Shown here one piece after another: positions 16,627 through 24,740 of a stretch of DNA of 46,444 nucleotides (positions are counted from its first letter, which is position 1; each line of letters opens with the position of its first letter). This DNA is from CADEFF01 sp964569315 (GTDB taxonomy: Bacteria; Pseudomonadota; Alphaproteobacteria; Dongiales; Dongiaceae). The position numbers and the translations under genes are program-made. The stretch spans positions 1-46,444 of the forward strand of contig CAZMUZ010000018.1 of the NCBI GenBank assembly GCA_964569315.1, written 5' to 3'. The notes below the pieces were generated by a model. The model worked only from the letters and a program-made list of their open reading frames with translations, did not search any database and was not told the origin of the DNA.

Positions 16627-17769
16627 TTAGAGGTTCTTGAACTCGGTGAAGGCGTCGTTCCACTCGGTCAGCGACTGCTGTTTCGGCAGGTCGCGGATGA
16701 AGATCTTGCCTTCCTTGTACTCGTCCATGACGTTGCGCTGATCGAGCTGGTGCTGCAGGAGCTTCGCCCAGTCCGGATGCTGCTCGTTCAGCAGCGTCCA
16801 GCCCGCCTTGTTCGGGATCGAGCCCGAATAGGCGGGCTTGATCGCGATCCGCATCTGGCCTTCCGGCGACGCCATGTACTGGACGAACGCCTTGGCGAGA
16901 TCCTGCTTGCTGCTGGTCTTGGCGATGCCCATCGCCTCGCTCCACTGCAGCCCGCCTTCGTCCGGCACGATGTCCTCGACCGGCACGTTCTCCTTCTTGA
17001 GCATGAGGGTGAGCCAGGCGCCGGTGCCCGGCATGATCCAGGCTTCGCCCTGCGAGAGCATCGAGAAAGCCTGGGCGAAGGCGCCGATGCCGACGACCTG
17101 CGGCTTCAGGCTGAAGAGCGTGTCCTTGAGCTTCTCGAACTGCTCGGCGTTGATGTCGTAGGGCGGCTTGTTGCCGTTCGCGAGGCTAAGGCAGAGCATG
17201 GGCGGCAGGTACCAGTCGTACATGCCGACCTTCCCCTTCACCTTCTCGTTCCACATGATCTGGTAGGTCTTCATCTCGTCGGGCGACATATGCTCGGTGT
17301 TGTAGGTCATGCCGAGATAGCCGAAGCTCGTCATCACCGCATACATCTTGTCGTCGGCCCACAGGCCCGGGAAATTCTGGAACTCGGGCCAGAACTCGTC
17401 GATGTGGTAGTCTGCCGGATCGAGCGTCTCGAGCACGTCGGCCTGCCGCAGCATCTCGACATACTCGGCGTCGCTCAGCACCACGTCGAAGGTGCCTGGA
17501 GGCGACGAGTTGAGAAGCGCCAGCATGTTGTCGCCGCCGGTATATTCCTTGCCGACGATCTTGACCCCATGCGCCTGCTCGAATGGACCGACGACCGACG
17601 GGTCGGTATAGCCCGGCCAGCTCAGCAGCGTGAGTACCTCCTCCGCGCGGCCGCTCTTCGGCAGGGCGGAGGCCGCGACTGCGCCGCCGATCGTGGCGGC
17701 GGCGCCTTTCAACATCTTGCGCCGGCTCATCTCGCCGACGAACTGGCCTGGTGATATTCCGCGAAACAT
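16627..17769 (-). CDS. Periplasmic solute-binding protein, PotD-like (importer 1)
   Basis: A 380-residue extracellular binding protein. The N-terminus carries a twin-arginine-like signal (SRRKMLKGAAATIGG), followed by a mature part opening EVLTLLSWPGYTDPSV, typical of the spermidine/putrescine-binding family. GGAGG precedes the ATG at 17769 at good spacing. It heads the importer operon on the minus strand and is divergent from the creatininase gene, sharing a 222-base control region. Ligand inference: creatinine, creatine or a similar guanidino compound, from context only. Confidence 0.9.
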   Translation of the reverse strand: MFRGISPGQFVGEMSRRKMLKGAAATIGGAVAASALPKSGRAEEVLTLLSWPGYTDPSVVGPFEQAHGVKIVGKEYTGGDNMLALLNSSPPGTFDVVLSDAEYVEMLRQADVLETLDPADYHIDEFWPEFQNFPGLWADDKMYAVMTSFGYLGMTYNTEHMSPDEMKTYQIMWNEKVKGKVGMYDWYLPPMLCLSLANGNKPPYDINAEQFEKLKDTLFSLKPQVVGIGAFAQAFSMLSQGEAWIMPGTGAWLTLMLKKENVPVEDIVPDEGGLQWSEAMGIAKTSSKQDLAKAFVQYMASPEGQMRIAIKPAYSGSIPNKAGWTLLNEQHPDWAKLLQHQLDQRNVMDEYKEGKIFIRDLPKQQSLTEWNDAFTEFKNL

Positions 17770-17877
17770 CTCGAATTCCTCCCTGTCTTCTCGGTTGCGT
17801 GCCCGGCATTGCGCCGGGCGCCGCCGCGCCGTTTTGTTATGACGGTCGCTGAGCCTACCCGCCTCGGATCGGGCGTC

Positions 17878-17908
17878 CAAATTATTAGCGGCAATGCCGG
17901 TATTTGAA
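17878..17908 (-). promoter_or_regulatory. Promoter and overlapping inverted repeat of importer 1
   Basis: On the minus strand TTCAAA (17908-17903) and AATAAT (17886-17881) are 16 bases apart. The same bases form a nested dyad: CAAAT at 17878-17882 with ATTTG at 17902-17906, enclosing CGGC-AAT-GCCG at 17889-17899. A regulator bound here would cover the promoter. The leader to the binding-protein ATG would be about 105 bases. Confidence 0.5.
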
Positions 17909-17965
17909 TAGCCAATCGGCTGAGGTCTTGCCCTCCCGCATGAATCCGGCGAGGATTCGTTCTTG

Positions 17966-17981
17966 TTGACAATACAGTCAA
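17966..17981. promoter_or_regulatory. Operator-like inverted repeat before creatininase
   Basis: TTGAC and GTCAA are separated by 6 bases, immediately before the ribosome-binding site of the creatininase gene (AAGGAG from 17980). The overlapping TTGT-TG-ACAA at 17963-17972 resembles GntR/FadR-type boxes. It lies too close to the start codon for TTGACA to serve as a -35 element, so a repressor or translational site is more plausible. Confidence 0.42.
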
Positions 17982-17991
17982 GGAGCGGGCC

Positions 17992-18810
17992 ATGGCCGAA
18001 AGCGTCAGAATTGCCGAGATTCCGTGGACCAGCTACGAGAAGCGCATCCGCGGGGGCGACGGCCTCGTCCTTCTGCCGGTCGGCTCGCTGGAGCAGCATG
18101 GGCCCCATCTGCCGCTGAACTGCGACATCGCCATCCCGACCGCCATTTCCGAGCGGGTCGCGCAGCGGATCGACGGGCTCGTGGCCCCCACCATCGCCTA
18201 TGGCTACAAGTCCCAGCCCAAGATGGGCGGCGGGCAGCATTTCCCGGGCACCACCAGCCTCGACGCCATGACCCTCATCTACACCGTGCGCGACGTGATC
18301 AAGGAGTTCGCGCGGCACGGCGTACGCAAGATGGCCGTGGTCGTGGGGCACTACGAGAACACGATGTTCACGATCGAGGGCATCGATCTCGCGCTGCGCG
18401 ACTTGCGGGCCGACGGCGTCCAGGACATGAAGATCGTGCGCGCCGACTATTGGGACTTCACCAGCCAGCAGACCATCGAGAAGGTCTGGACCGAAGGCTT
18501 CCCCGGCTGGGCGACCGACCATGCCGGCGTGATGGAGACCTCGATCATGCTGCATCTCCATCCGGAGCTGGTCGATATGGAGCAGTGCCCGATGCATCCG
18601 CCGGCGCAGTTCCCGCCCTATGACGTCTATCCGATCAATCCGGCCTGGGTCCCGGCCGACGGTGCGCTCTGCTCGCCGAAGGTGGCGACCGCCGCCAAGG
18701 GCAAGATCATGATCGACGAGTTCACCGCCGAGATCTCGAAGGCCCTCAAGGGCGAGTTCCAGCTCCGCGAAGGCGGCGGCCAGAGCAAGGCGAAGCGCGC
18801 CGCGGAGTAG
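17992..18810 (+). CDS. Creatininase (creatinine amidohydrolase)
   Basis: A 272-residue metal hydrolase that interconverts creatinine and creatine. Metal ligands Glu34, His36, Asp45, His120 and Glu122 fall at the same numbers as in Pseudomonas putida creatininase. The signature blocks LPVGSLEQHG, YGYKSQ, HFPGTTSLD, GHYEN and EGIDLALR are present, as are the active-site residues Trp154, Trp173 and His177 (the last two one position off P. putida). This similarity is specific to true creatininase rather than to the broad family. AAGGAG precedes the ATG. It is divergent from the importer operon and convergent with creatinase, with a strong terminator behind it. Confidence 0.95.
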   Translation: MAESVRIAEIPWTSYEKRIRGGDGLVLLPVGSLEQHGPHLPLNCDIAIPTAISERVAQRIDGLVAPTIAYGYKSQPKMGGGQHFPGTTSLDAMTLIYTVRDVIKEFARHGVRKMAVVVGHYENTMFTIEGIDLALRDLRADGVQDMKIVRADYWDFTSQQTIEKVWTEGFPGWATDHAGVMETSIMLHLHPELVDMEQCPMHPPAQFPPYDVYPINPAWVPADGALCSPKVATAAKGKIMIDEFTAEISKALKGEFQLREGGGQSKAKRAAE

Positions 18811-18853
18811 CTTCCCGCGACTGCCGAACGCCGATCGGCAGGATCGAAAGCAG

Positions 18854-18887
18854 GAGAGCCGGGCGATGCCGCCCGGCTCTCTTTTTT
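18854..18887 (+). terminator. Rho-independent terminator after creatininase
   Basis: A perfect 12-bp stem (18854-18865 with 18870-18881, GAGAGCCGGGCG) with loop ATGC is followed by six T. It lies between the convergent creatininase and creatinase genes. Confidence 0.9.
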
Positions 18888-18916
18888 CTTTCCATGGGTC
18901 CGGAAGGATCCGGCCG

Positions 18917-20125
18917 TTACTTCTTGATGATGTTCTTCTCGGGGCCGAAGGGGAACTTCGTGATGTTCTCGGCGCCCTTCTCCTGCACCACCAGGATGTC
19001 GTGCTCGCGATAGCCGCCGGCCCCGGGCTGGCCCTCGGGCAGCATGATCATCGGCTCCATCGAGACCACCATGTTGGGCACCAGCACGGTCTCGATGTCC
19101 TCGCGCAGCTCGAGCCCCGCCTCGCGGCCGTAATAGTGGCAGAGCACGCCGAAGCTGTGGCCGTAGCCGAAGGTCCGGTGCTGCAGCACGCCCTCGGCGG
19201 CGTAGATCTCGTTCAGCTCCTTGGCGATGTCGCTGCAGCGCGCACCCGGCTTGATGAGCTCGAGGCCGCGGCGATGCACCTTGACGTTGATCTCCCAGAG
19301 CTTGCGATGGGCGTCGCTGCAATGATCGAGGAAGAGCGTGCGCTCGAGCGCCGTGTAATAGCCCGCGATCATCGGGAAGCAGTTGAGGCTGAGGATGTCG
19401 CCCTTCTGCAGCTTCCGCGCGGTGACGGGGTTGTGGGCGCCGTCGGTATTGATGCCGGACTGAAACCAGGTCCAGGTATCCATCAGTTCGCCATGCGGAA
19501 AGGTGCGGCCGATCTCCCGCACCATCGCCTGGGTGGCATGGAGCGCCACCTCGTATTCCGGCACGCCCTCGCCCATCGCCTCGACGCAGGCGGCCCCGCC
19601 GATGTCGGCCGTGCGGGCGCCGTGCCGGATGATGACGATCTCCTCGTCCGACTTCACCATGCGCAGGCCCATGGCGGCGCGGCTGATATCGACCAGCTCC
19701 ACGCCCGGCAGCGCCGCCTCGATCTTCCGCTTGGTGTCGAGATTCATGTGATCGAACTCGACGCCGAGCCGGCCCTTGTTCGGGATCAACTCCTGCAGGG
19801 CGCGGATATAGTTGTCGCGCTGCCAGTCGGTGTAGACGAGATTGTCGTCGCCCACCGTGCGGCGCCAGGGCTGGCCCGCATCGATGTTGGCGCTGACCGT
19901 CGTCACCTTGTCGCCCGTGACGACGCAGCCGAAGGGCCGCCCGAACGAGCAATAGAGGAAATCGGTGAAGTAGTTGATGTTGTGATAGGAGGTGAACAGC
20001 GCCGTGTCGATCGAGCGCTCGCCCATCGTCTTGCGCAGCTTCGATTGGCGATTCTTGTACTCCGCCTCCGAGAAGGTGTGCTTGACCTTCTGGCCGTTGC
20101 GGATCCGTTTCAGCGATTCCAGCAT
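18917..20125 (-). CDS. Creatinase (creatine amidinohydrolase)
   Basis: A 402-residue enzyme of the pita-bread fold that splits creatine into sarcosine and urea. The catalytic histidine is His231 in the block NTDGAHNPVT (His232 in P. putida). FTSYHNINYFTDFLYCSFGR near residue 44, SANIDAGQPWRRTVG, MDTWTWFQSGIN, FPMIAGYYTALERTLFLDH and MEPMIMLPEG match characterised creatinases nearly word for word, and the length is the same (403). The frame extends upstream to 20209, but ATG 20125 gives the family N-terminus (LKRIRNGQKV). Sarcosine would need an oxidase or dehydrogenase encoded elsewhere. Confidence 0.96.
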   Translation of the reverse strand: MLESLKRIRNGQKVKHTFSEAEYKNRQSKLRKTMGERSIDTALFTSYHNINYFTDFLYCSFGRPFGCVVTGDKVTTVSANIDAGQPWRRTVGDDNLVYTDWQRDNYIRALQELIPNKGRLGVEFDHMNLDTKRKIEAALPGVELVDISRAAMGLRMVKSDEEIVIIRHGARTADIGGAACVEAMGEGVPEYEVALHATQAMVREIGRTFPHGELMDTWTWFQSGINTDGAHNPVTARKLQKGDILSLNCFPMIAGYYTALERTLFLDHCSDAHRKLWEINVKVHRRGLELIKPGARCSDIAKELNEIYAAEGVLQHRTFGYGHSFGVLCHYYGREAGLELREDIETVLVPNMVVSMEPMIMLPEGQPGAGGYREHDILVVQEKGAENITKFPFGPEKNIIKK

Positions 20126-20269
20126 GATCTGTCCCCGATAAAGCCGCCGCCGCAGGGGCGCGGCCGAGGCGGGGGAGTTTCCGGGCTCGGCCGCCGGGAG
20201 GCAAATCAATTGGCCTAATGACCGGATTGGCCTCGATTATTGCGCGGCCGCTCTTCTCGCGCCCGAAAC

Positions 20270-22099
20270 TCAGGAAGCGGCCGGAATGGTGCGCTCCGCG
20301 GGCGTTTCCTGCAGCCCGAACTGCAGCAGCGCCAGGCGGCGATAGAGCCCGTCCTCGCGCAGAAGATCGGCATGGCGCCCGGTCGACACGATCCGGCCGG
20401 CATCGAGCACGACGATACGGTCCGCCTTCAGCACGGTCGCGAGCCGGTGCGCGATGACGAGGGTGGTGCGGCCGATCATCAGCCGGTCGAGCGCTTCCTG
20501 CACCACCCGCTCGCTTTCGGCATCGAGCGCGCTCGTCGCCTCGTCCAGCAGCAGCACGGCCGGATTGCGAAGGATCGCCCGCGCGATCGCCACGCGCTGG
20601 CGCTGGCCGCCGGAAAGCCGGACTCCCCGCTCGCCGAGCTCGGTATCGAAGCCCTGCGGCAGCAGCCCGACGAACTCCATCACATGGGCGGCGCGCGCCG
20701 CCGCCTCCACCTCGGCATCGCTCGCTTCCGGGCGCCCGTAGCGGATGTTCTCGCGAAGGCTCGCCGAGAACACGACGGCCTCCTGCGACACCAGCCCCAG
20801 ACGGTTGCGCAGCTCGGCCAGCGCCACCCGGCGGATATCGACGCCGTCGAGCTCGATGCCGCCGGCCTGCGGGTCGTAAAAGCGCAACAGCAACTGGAAG
20901 AGCGTCGTCTTGCCGGCGCCCGAGGGGCCGACGAAGGCGATGGTCTCGCCCGGCCGCACGGCGAGATCGATCCCGTCGAGCGCGGCCGCGTCCGGTCGGC
21001 TCGGATAGGTGAAGCTCAACGCGCGAAACCGCACCTCGCCGCGCGGCGGGACCGGCAGCGGCACGGGCACGGCCGGCGGGGTCACGTGCGACTCGACCGT
21101 CAACAGCTCCTCGAGCCGCTCCATGGCGCCGGCCGCCCGTTGCAGGTCGCCATAGACCTCGGTGATGGCGCCGACCGAGCCGGCCACGACGATGGCGTAG
21201 AACACGAAGGCGGAAAGCTGGCCGGAGCTGATCCGTCCGGCCAGCACGTCATGGCCGCCGACCCAGAGGATGCCGCTGATGGCGGTGAAGACGAGGAAGA
21301 TCACGAGGCCCGACAGCATGCCGCGGATGCGGATGCGCGCGATCGCGCTGCGAAAGGCGTCCTCGACCCGATCGGCGAAGCGGCGGCGATCGAAGGGCTC
21401 GTGGCCGAAGGCCTGGACGGTGCGGATCTCCTGCAGCACCTCGTTGGCCGACGCGCTGACGTCGGCGATCCGGTCCTGCGCCACGCGCGAGAGCCGGCGC
21501 ACCATGCGGCCGAAGAGGATCAACGGCAGCAGCACGAGCGGCACGACCAGGAAGACGAGGCCGGTGAGCTTGGCGCTCGTGATGGCGAGCATCACCGTGC
21601 CGCCGATGAAGAGCAGCAGGTTGCGGAGCGCCGTCGAGGCGGAGGAACCGATCACCACCTGGATGAGCGTCGTGTCGGTCGTGAGCCGCGACAGCACCTC
21701 GCCGGTCCGGGTGGTCTCGAAGAATTCGGGACTGAGCCGGATCACGTTGTCGAAGACCGCGCGCCGCAGATCGGCGACCACACGCTCGCCGATCCAGGAG
21801 ACCAGCGAGAAGCGCGCATAGGTCGCGACGGCGAGAAGCGTCGTGACGCCGATCATCGCGATCACGGCCTGGTCCAGCAGCCGCTTGTCGCCGCCGACGA
21901 AGCCGTTATCGACCAGCATGCGGAGGCCTTGCCCCAGCGCCAGCACCGTGCCGGCGGCGACCACCAGCGCCAGCAGCGCGCCCAGGACCTGCAGCCGATA
22001 GGGCCGCAGCGAGACGAGCAGCGGCTTCAGCACGCCGAGCGCCCGGCCCTTCGGCCGCTGCGAGGCGCGTGCCGCCGACATCGGGGGGAGAAAGGTCAT
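20270..22099 (-). CDS. MsbA-type ABC exporter (fused membrane and ATPase domains)
   Basis: A 609-residue half-transporter. Six membrane helices occupy about residues 35-330 and the ATPase domain about 355-595, with Walker A GPSGAGKTT, Q-loop SQEAVVF, signature LSGGQRQR, Walker B LLLDEATSALD and switch IAHRLAT. It should work as a homodimer exporting lipid-like or hydrophobic compounds; the substrate is not readable. The cyaY gene lies 28 bases upstream on the same strand. In many Alphaproteobacteria a transporter of this type is found near rpmE and the DUF1465 gene, as here. Confidence 0.92.
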   Translation of the reverse strand: MTFLPPMSAARASQRPKGRALGVLKPLLVSLRPYRLQVLGALLALVVAAGTVLALGQGLRMLVDNGFVGGDKRLLDQAVIAMIGVTTLLAVATYARFSLVSWIGERVVADLRRAVFDNVIRLSPEFFETTRTGEVLSRLTTDTTLIQVVIGSSASTALRNLLLFIGGTVMLAITSAKLTGLVFLVVPLVLLPLILFGRMVRRLSRVAQDRIADVSASANEVLQEIRTVQAFGHEPFDRRRFADRVEDAFRSAIARIRIRGMLSGLVIFLVFTAISGILWVGGHDVLAGRISSGQLSAFVFYAIVVAGSVGAITEVYGDLQRAAGAMERLEELLTVESHVTPPAVPVPLPVPPRGEVRFRALSFTYPSRPDAAALDGIDLAVRPGETIAFVGPSGAGKTTLFQLLLRFYDPQAGGIELDGVDIRRVALAELRNRLGLVSQEAVVFSASLRENIRYGRPEASDAEVEAAARAAHVMEFVGLLPQGFDTELGERGVRLSGGQRQRVAIARAILRNPAVLLLDEATSALDAESERVVQEALDRLMIGRTTLVIAHRLATVLKADRIVVLDAGRIVSTGRHADLLREDGLYRRLALLQFGLQETPAERTIPAAS

Positions 22100-22127
22100 G
22101 CGACGGTCCGCTCTGCCCGCACGGGGA

Positions 22128-22436
22128 TCAATCGTTTGCGGGCGGCAGGTCGAGCTCGGTCTCGATCAGGTCGAGCAGCCGCTCCGTGCCGCGGGTCGAG
22201 ATCCACTGTCCCGCCCCGTCGCGCGCGAAATGCCAGGCGCCGCTCGCCGGCGAGGAAACCCAGATCTGCTGGTTCGGGCGATGGAGATTGATGACGTAGG
22301 TGCCGCCCTCCTCGAGCTCGACCGTGAGGATGCCGCCCGCCAGCTCGACGTCGGCATCGTCGCGCGCGGCCTCGATCCGGCTCATCAGGGCCCGGAGCGC
22401 TCGCTCGGCGGCGCGTTCGAAGCTGCTTTCATCCAC
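22128..22436 (-). CDS. cyaY: Frataxin homologue CyaY
   Basis: A 102-residue acidic protein. An N-terminal helix rich in Glu/Asp is followed by the beta-sheet core DVELAGGILTVEL, GTYVINLHRPNQQIWVSSP, AWHFARDG and WISTRG, the order expected of frataxin/CyaY, which supplies or gates iron for Fe-S cluster assembly. The start is GTG at 22436; the nearby ATG at 22432 is in another frame. The gene lies directly upstream of the MsbA-type exporter on the same strand. Confidence 0.85.
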   Translation of the reverse strand: MDESSFERAAERALRALMSRIEAARDDADVELAGGILTVELEEGGTYVINLHRPNQQIWVSSPASGAWHFARDGAGQWISTRGTERLLDLIETELDLPPAND

Positions 22437-22622
22437 GGCGGCGGCCCTCGCGGAACCCGCCGGAAACCGCGGGCGTCCGGGCGCGAGGGCGGGCGCCGGG
22501 CCGCCGCGAGGCGGGTCGAGCCATCCCTAGCCCCAACGGCCCGGGCTTGGCAAGGCGACAGGCCGCCCGGGAGCCCTGAAAAAGCGGGAAAAATCGTCGC
22601 AGCGCAAGGAGTTGCGCGAGCC

Positions 22623-22651
22623 TTGCACGGCGGAGCGGCCTCCGCTATAAG
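22623..22651 (+). promoter_or_regulatory. Sigma70-type promoter of rpmE
   Basis: TTGCAC at 22623-22628 and TATAAG at 22646-22651 are 17 bases apart. Predicted start is near 22658, about 26 bases before the rpmE ATG at 22684. Confidence 0.72.
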
Positions 22652-22683
22652 CTCGCCTTCCCGAACGCGGAGCGCCGACGGCC

Positions 22684-22911
22684 ATGAAGGAAAAGATCCA
22701 TCCGGAGTACCACGAGATCAACGTGGTGATGACCGACGGCACCAGCTACAAGACCCGCTCGACCTACGGCAAGGCGGGCGACACGCTTCGGCTCGACATC
22801 GACCCGAAGTCGCACCCGGCCTGGACCGGCGTGCATCGCCTGATGGACAGCGGCGGCCAGCTCGCCAAGTTCAACAAGCGGTTCCAGAACCTCGGCATCA
22901 AGAAGGAATAG
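22684..22911 (+). CDS. rpmE: Ribosomal protein L31
   Basis: A 75-residue L31 of the large ribosomal subunit, with the family blocks KIHPEYHEI, TRSTYGKAGDTLRLDIDP, HPAWTG and KFNKRF. The four zinc-binding cysteines of E. coli L31 are absent (no cysteine at all), so this is the zinc-independent form common in Alphaproteobacteria. It is a single-gene unit with its own promoter and a downstream hairpin. Confidence 0.97.
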   Translation: MKEKIHPEYHEINVVMTDGTSYKTRSTYGKAGDTLRLDIDPKSHPAWTGVHRLMDSGGQLAKFNKRFQNLGIKKE

Positions 22912-22961
22912 CGCCGGGCCCGGCCGGCCCGGGCTCTCGCAAGCGCGCTTTAAGGGAAAAG

Positions 22962-22996
22962 GGGCGTTTCCGGCAGCGGAAGCGCCCTTCGCATTT
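22962..22996 (+). terminator. Terminator after rpmE
   Basis: A 10-bp stem (22962-22971 with 22978-22987, one wobble pair) and 6-base loop are followed by the T-rich stretch TTCGCATTT. The T-tract is interrupted, so efficiency may be moderate. Confidence 0.6.
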
Positions 22997-23013
22997 GCGG
23001 GGATCCGGCGGTC

Positions 23014-23874
23014 CTATTCCGGCCGATCCTGTTGCGCCCCGTCCTGCGTCGGCCCGTCCTGCTTCAAACGGCGGCGCTTCTCGTCGTAGCTCCAGCCGCC
23101 GCCGAGATCGAGCGTCTCCCGGTGTCGCACGAAGGGCGTATAGGCGGGCGCTCCCGGCTTCAGCCGATGCCGCTCGTCGAAATCCTCCCACAGGTTGAAG
23201 GGCAGCTCCGGCGTGCTGCCGATCGTGCGGATGCGCTCGGCCATCGCCGCCTCCGCCTTGCCCTTCTTCGCCGCGAGCTCCGGCGATTTCGCCCCCGCCG
23301 GCCCGCCATGAATCGCGAAGGAGAGGAGCGGCGGCAGCACCGTCATGCCGACATAGCGGAGGCTGATCAGCACCGGCCAGAGGGCAAGCAGCATGTCGCC
23401 CTCATTGCCGTTGTAGGAGCCGCCGTCGGTCGAGGCGCCGAGCGTGACCGAGAGCAGGGCCTTCTTGCCCCGGAACGGCCCGCGCTCGAAGCGGTTGGCG
23501 CTGGAATAGGTCGCGCCGTAGATCCAGATCCGGTCGAACCAGCCCTTCATCATCGCCGGCGGTCCCCACCACCAGACGGGAAACTGGAAAATCAGCAGGT
23601 CGGCGCGCCGCACCTTGTCGAGCTCGGCGACGACCGCCGGCGGGGTCGCCGCGCGCTCATATGCGCTGCGCTGCTCGCCCTGGGTGTCGAAATAGCCCGG
23701 ATCGTTTCGCGCACCGTAGTGACGCGGCCCCTCGACCGGGTCGAAGCCTTGCGCATAGAGGTCGGAAATCTCGACGGTGGCGCCCTGCGCGCGAAGCTGC
23801 GCGGCCGCGACCCGCGCCAACCGCCCGTTCAGCGATTGTGGCTCCGGCTGAGCCAGGACGATGAGCGCATGCAT
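23014..23874 (-). CDS. NAD(P)H dehydrogenase (quinone), flavodoxin-like fold
   Basis: A 286-residue protein starting MHALIVLAQPEPQSLNGRLA. It has the flavodoxin-like NQO1/MdaB/KefF fold: FQFPVWWWGPPAMMKGWFDR is the typical NQO1-type loop contacting the flavin. It probably transfers two electrons from NAD(P)H to quinones. GGAGG precedes ATG 23874; the upstream in-frame ATG at 23946 lacks such a site. The charged C-terminal 50 residues extend beyond the usual fold. Confidence 0.85.
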   Translation of the reverse strand: MHALIVLAQPEPQSLNGRLARVAAAQLRAQGATVEISDLYAQGFDPVEGPRHYGARNDPGYFDTQGEQRSAYERAATPPAVVAELDKVRRADLLIFQFPVWWWGPPAMMKGWFDRIWIYGATYSSANRFERGPFRGKKALLSVTLGASTDGGSYNGNEGDMLLALWPVLISLRYVGMTVLPPLLSFAIHGGPAGAKSPELAAKKGKAEAAMAERIRTIGSTPELPFNLWEDFDERHRLKPGAPAYTPFVRHRETLDLGGGWSYDEKRRRLKQDGPTQDGAQQDRPE

Positions 23875-23976
23875 GGAATTTCCTCCGCCTCCGGATCGCG
23901 GGCTGTCGGGGCTTCGGATGTACACGAAATCGCCGGGCGGCTCCATCCGGCGAAGGGCGCTGCAGCGCCTCGGGCT

Positions 23977-24399
23977 TCAGTCGTTCGCGGGCGTCACCAG
24001 GCCGGCGGCGAGGTCGTCGAGCCGGGCGACCCGGTTATAGAGGGCGAGGCTGCGCGACAGCAGGCTTTGCAGCACGTCCGGGAGGCCGAGCGCCTGCCAG
24101 GGACCTTCCACCGCGCAAACCAGCCGGCCGCCGAGCCGGCGCTGCTCCAGCATCGCCTCGACCGGCGAAAGCTCGCCCGCCGCGACCGCCCGCTGCACCA
24201 GGAGCCACGCCAGCACCTGGGTCAGCCGCGCCGTCACCCGCATCGCCTCGCAGCTCGCCACGAGCTGGAGGGCCGGGCGCTGCGTCGGGATGCCGTCGCG
24301 GCGGGAATCGACGAAATAGTCCCGCGCCTCGCGCATCAGCGCGATGGTCTCCTCATAGGTGCGATCGAACTGAGCGAGGGTGGTCGAACCGCTCGGCAT
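23977..24399 (-). CDS. rcdA: DUF1465 family protein, RcdA-type protease adaptor
   Basis: A 140-residue helical protein: LAQFDRTYEETIALMREARDYF, then LVASCEAMRVTARLTQVLAWLL, and the C-terminal SRSLALYNRVARLDDLAAG. These match the DUF1465 family, whose Caulobacter member RcdA helps deliver the cell-cycle regulator CtrA to ClpXP. The start ATG 24399 gives the family N-terminus. The gene is divergent from hsp20 with a 338-base gap. Functional assignment to CtrA turnover is by family only. Confidence 0.78.
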   Translation of the reverse strand: MPSGSTTLAQFDRTYEETIALMREARDYFVDSRRDGIPTQRPALQLVASCEAMRVTARLTQVLAWLLVQRAVAAGELSPVEAMLEQRRLGGRLVCAVEGPWQALGLPDVLQSLLSRSLALYNRVARLDDLAAGLVTPAND

Positions 24400-24589
24400 T
24401 CTCGCCTGCCGTTGCTGGATAGGGTGGCCCCGGAAGGAGCCGGATCGGTCGGCACTCCAAGGTTCCCGTCCCCGGGGGGAAGAACCGGGGAGCAAGAATT
24501 CCGCCTGCGGCTTAACATTCCCTTTTCCGCCGCGCGGGAGGCAACCGGAAACTGGTCGAGCGGCCCGGATTTCAAGGGCTCCAGCGCCT

Positions 24590-24617
24590 CTTGAAGCCGA
24601 AAACCGCTGCCCTATAT
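24590..24617 (+). promoter_or_regulatory. Heat-shock (RpoH/sigma32) promoter of hsp20
   Basis: CTTGAAG at 24590-24596, a 13-base spacer, then CCCTATAT at 24610-24617. This is close to the alphaproteobacterial RpoH consensus (CTTGAA, then CCnnAT-type -10). The predicted start near 24625 leaves a leader of about 113 bases, the length typical of ROSE thermometers. Confidence 0.8.
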
Positions 24618-24619
24618 CG

Positions 24620-24740
24620 AGTTCCGTCGGACGCCCTTTCCGGGGTCCGGCGATGACGTGACGGCCGGGGTATCGGCTCAGCGACGAGCGAATGCCCGGG
24701 ATCGGAACCCATGTTGCTCACAAGGAGGATATGGCAAATG
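24620..24740 (+). promoter_or_regulatory. ROSE-like RNA thermometer in hsp20 leader
   Basis: The last hairpin of the leader masks the ribosome-binding site. UUGCU at 24714-24718 faces AGGAG at 24723-24727 across the loop CACA, giving the G-opposite-G mismatch that defines ROSE elements. The stem continues with CCAU (24709-24712) against AUGG (24731-24734). An upstream hairpin (GTCGGAC with GTCCGGC, about 24628-24654) fits the multi-stem layout. Together with the RpoH promoter this predicts double heat control: more transcript and melting of the last stem when warm. Confidence 0.75.

Noticed and set aside
15868..17754. A plus-strand open frame of 628 codons opposite the importer 1 genes
   Set aside because: Low-complexity shadow of the permease and binding-protein genes; no start signal and no recognisable domain.
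17966..17971. TTGACA as a -35 box for creatininase
   Set aside because: A -10 box 17 bases further would fall on the start codon, so it cannot drive this gene's ribosome site; treated as part of an operator-like repeat.
20240..22291. A plus-strand open frame of 683 codons opposite the exporter gene
   Set aside because: It is composed of Arg, Ala, Gly, His and Asp without fold signatures, and the opposite strand encodes a complete ABC exporter. This is an antisense shadow of GC-rich codons.
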